This document shows positions 61,911 to 64,000 of a stretch of DNA of 64,000 bases, piece after piece. The stretch comes from Photobacterium iliopiscarium. Lineage in GTDB: Bacteria; Pseudomonadota; Gammaproteobacteria; Enterobacterales; Vibrionaceae. The position numbers and the translations under genes were made by a program. The stretch lies in contig NZ_PYOO01000001.1 of assembly GCF_003026395.1 (NCBI RefSeq), positions 186,001 through 250,000 on the forward strand. Direction: 5' to 3'. A model generated the notes under the pieces. It was not told the origin of the DNA and searched no databases. It was given only the letters and a program-made list of their open reading frames with translations. Every line of letters begins with the position of its first letter. Within the stretch, counting starts at the first letter, position 1.

Positions 61911-62857
61911 AAACTACACACATCAACGTAGCGCTGCCACCCCATAGCGATGGCGTCAATGTGTGTCTAGCAGAACTACTGCAATATAAAAATCAAGCGG
62001 TAAGATGGCTGGCACCCGCTAAAAGCATTTGGTCTCAACTCAATGGTCACCATCAAAGCCGTCATAAAGGACGTGGAATGAACTTCTCTGAAGTGCGTCC
62101 TTATCAGGCAGGTGATGATATTCGATCTATTGACTGGCGAGTGACTGCGCGTACAGGAAAAACACATACCAAATTATTTACCGAAGAACGTGAACAACCG
62201 ATCATGCTATTTATTGATATCAGTAGTAGCATGCAGTTTGGCTCACAATTAATGCTGAAATCGGTACAGGCTGCGCATTTTGCCAGTTTATTAAGTTGGT
62301 TAGCTATTGATGAACAAGATCGTATCGGTGCTGTTATTTATAATGGAATTAACACCATCGAGTGTAAACCTACCGCCCGTCAGCGGGGACCATTACAGAT
62401 TATCAATGCATTAATTTCAGCTCAACATGACGCACTTCAAGCAATCAATACCAGCCGTCACGATGGTTTTTCAATCGCGTTAAAACGGTTACATTATCTC
62501 TGCCCCAAAGGCAGCGAAATTGTTATTATCAGTGATTTTCATACCTTAAAAGCCACAGATAAACGTCGTTTAAGCCAACTTCGACAACATAATCGTATTC
62601 AATTTGTCCAAATTTATGATCCTCTCGAACAAGGACAAACACAATTCCGTGGCTATGAGCATGTAACTGATAATAAACAATCAGCATGGCTGGATTTCTC
62701 AGCAAAAAAAACACGTGATTCACTCAGTCAACAATATCAAACCCATCAGAATTTTATTCATGAAATGGCAACATCCCTTGCCATTCCATTACATAGTCTC
62801 TCGGCAGCACAATCATTATTACAACAGCTTGGTGCTCATTCTCAAGGAGTAAGGTAA
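61907..62857 (+). CDS. DUF58-domain protein with VWA-like fold
   Basis: The 316-residue product has the DUF58 hallmark FSEVRPYQAGDDIRSIDWRV at about 61-80, followed by a VWA-like segment with a metal-site motif (MLFIDISSSMQFGS near 102) and IISDFH later. There is no membrane segment or signal. DUF58 proteins are regular partners of MoxR ATPases in aerotolerance-type (Bat) operons. It overlaps both neighbours by a few bases, so the operon is translationally coupled. Confidence 0.88.
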   Translation: MKTTHINVALPPHSDGVNVCLAELLQYKNQAVRWLAPAKSIWSQLNGHHQSRHKGRGMNFSEVRPYQAGDDIRSIDWRVTARTGKTHTKLFTEEREQPIMLFIDISSSMQFGSQLMLKSVQAAHFASLLSWLAIDEQDRIGAVIYNGINTIECKPTARQRGPLQIINALISAQHDALQAINTSRHDGFSIALKRLHYLCPKGSEIVIISDFHTLKATDKRRLSQLRQHNRIQFVQIYDPLEQGQTQFRGYEHVTDNKQSAWLDFSAKKTRDSLSQQYQTHQNFIHEMATSLAIPLHSLSAAQSLLQQLGAHSQGVR

Positions 62858-63381
62858 TGACAACACCGACAGTACCAGCATTACCATTGGCAGATATTCA
62901 TCTTCACACCGAACCAAGCTTTTGGCCTCTTGCTTGGGGATGGTGGGTAGTCATTATTGTCAGCCTTATTATTATAAGCTTTGTAGGTTATAAATTTCAT
63001 CGCCGCAATCATCATGTTGCAGCGAAGCAAGAAGCAATTGCAATATTAAAGACCTATCGCTTTGATGATGGTGTTACAACAATTAATACGTTATTGAAAC
63101 AAGCCGCATTAAGCTATTTTCCACGTTCTGTTATTGCCCCTTTAACGGGAATGCAATGGCTCACTTTTCTTGATCAACAGTTACCACTTAAATACCGTGG
63201 TTTTGTTGATCAACAATCATCGTGGCAACAAGGGCTTTTTTCCTCGACACCATTAACAGAACCGCAATTTAATGATTGCCAACAGCAGGCATTACTGTGG
63301 CTACAACATGCCCTGCCCGCGAAAACCAATGATCATGGCAATACCTCAACGATGATCACTAAGGAGTCATCCAATGTTTGA
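62857..63381 (+). CDS. DUF4381 membrane protein
   Basis: The 174-residue product has a short N-terminal stretch (LPLADIHLHTEPSFWPLAWG), one membrane helix (WWVVIIVSLIIISFVGYKF, about 30-48) and a cytoplasmic helical domain, the pattern of DUF4381 proteins in MoxR-DUF58-VWA operons. Its job is probably to tether or regulate the complex at the inner membrane (inference). The start shares one base with the DUF58 stop codon. It overlaps the next gene by eight bases. Confidence 0.83.
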   Translation: MTTPTVPALPLADIHLHTEPSFWPLAWGWWVVIIVSLIIISFVGYKFHRRNHHVAAKQEAIAILKTYRFDDGVTTINTLLKQAALSYFPRSVIAPLTGMQWLTFLDQQLPLKYRGFVDQQSSWQQGLFSSTPLTEPQFNDCQQQALLWLQHALPAKTNDHGNTSTMITKESSNV

Positions 63382-64000
63382 ATTTGTATGGCTATGGGCA
63401 TGGGCCTTATTGCCATTAGCTTGGCTCGTGTATCGATTCAGTAAACCCGTTGCGCAACCTGCGGCAATCCATTTACCTCAGTTACCGCAAGGCGTTGGCC
63501 AAAAACAGCCTAGTTCTATTATTCGAAAAGTATTAATGTCTTTAGTCTGGGTAAGCCTTGTGTGTGCGATAGCGCGCCCCGTATGGTATGGCGATCCAAT
63601 AGAAATAAAACCAGAACACCGTGACATGTTATTAGCAGTCGATCTTTCAGGATCAATGGCAATCCCTGATATGGTCACCAAAGACGGCCAAAGTATTGAT
63701 CGCTTAACGGCGGTGAAACATGTACTGGCTGATTTTATTGCTAAACGCAAAGGTGATCGGCTTGGATTAGTAGTTTTTGCTGATCATGGCTACTTACAAA
63801 CGCCATTAACGTTTGATCGCAAAACCGTTGAACAACAACTCAACCGTACTGTCCTTGGCTTAATTGGTCAAAGTACTGCAATTGGTGAAGGACTTGGGGT
63901 AGCAACAAAAACCTTTATCGACAGTAAAGCACCACAGCGGGTAATTATTCTACTCAGTGATGGTGGTAATACTTCAGGGGTTATTGGTCCAATTGAAGCG
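63374..64000 (+). CDS. VWA-domain membrane protein (BatA-like), cut by window end
   Basis: Partial: 209 codons are visible and the frame is open at the window end. An N-terminal helix (FEFVWLWAWALLPLAWLVY), a second helix (VLMSLVWVSLVCAIARP, about 53-69) and a VWA domain with the MIDAS motif DLSGSMAIPD near residue 92 and LLSDGGNTSG near 196 match BatA/BatB proteins. AAGGAG lies before the ATG. It is the fourth gene of the moxR operon; further Bat-type genes probably follow. Confidence 0.88.
   Translation, partial: MFEFVWLWAWALLPLAWLVYRFSKPVAQPAAIHLPQLPQGVGQKQPSSIIRKVLMSLVWVSLVCAIARPVWYGDPIEIKPEHRDMLLAVDLSGSMAIPDMVTKDGQSIDRLTAVKHVLADFIAKRKGDRLGLVVFADHGYLQTPLTFDRKTVEQQLNRTVLGLIGQSTAIGEGLGVATKTFIDSKAPQRVIILLSDGGNTSGVIGPIEA

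Overview
The window reads as chromosomal DNA of a marine gammaproteobacterium of the Vibrionaceae, most probably a Photobacterium. This rests on protein resemblance and gene content: a phaB-phaA-phasin-phaC operon, TrmY, YgiW, YfcZ/YiiS, DUF1496 and DUF4332 proteins, AT-rich sequence, and many LysR and TetR regulators divergent from their targets. No rRNA, tRNA, CRISPR array or transposase gene was recognised.

Layout. (1) 1-4850 is an accessory segment in which unrelated genes (a secreted hypothetical protein, a GFA-fold protein, a SIR2-domain protein, a higBA toxin-antitoxin pair) are separated by copies of one structured repeat; two of them also carry a shared hairpin against the stop codon. 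(2) 5080-23450 is ordinary chromosome: DyP peroxidase, lipoproteins, a lysophospholipase, a patatin, an ABC1 kinase, a POT peptide transporter, TrmY, a DCC oxidoreductase, a divergent second PurA with a LysR regulator, NlpE, a PhoD-like phosphatase, and a LysR/MATE pair. (3) 23770-34733 is a compact, AT-rich surface-polysaccharide locus: a KdsD-type isomerase, a cytidylyltransferase-RraA fusion and a glycosyltransferase on +; an O-antigen ligase/polymerase-like protein, a Wzz-like protein, a Wza-like protein and a WecG/sugar-transferase fusion on -; then a glycosyltransferase and a frameshifted Wzx flippase on +. (4) 34777-41800 holds an esterase, a response regulator-kinase-sugar binding protein trio like GltR-GtrS-GltB but without transporter genes, an orphan glycine-betaine-type binding protein, YidA and YgiW. 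(5) 41933-48716 holds two TetR-controlled units: an RND efflux pair and an Old Yellow Enzyme. (6) 48887-55730 holds PldA, a PAS-LuxR regulator, a lipoprotein amidohydrolase, a RecQ paralogue and small conserved proteins. (7) 55938-60264 is the polyhydroxybutyrate operon. (8) 60954-64000 is a MoxR-DUF58-DUF4381-VWA operon cut by the window end.

How genes work together. PhaA condenses two acetyl-CoA, PhaB reduces the product with NADPH, PhaC polymerises it and the phasin coats the granule. The polysaccharide locus has precursor, assembly, flipping, chain-length and export functions, but its flippase is interrupted at a run of nine T. The accessory left end looks like a store of defence and addiction genes built with a repeated structured DNA element, and it is the most likely place for an undescribed system; the cytidylyltransferase-RraA fusion is the most interesting single enzyme.
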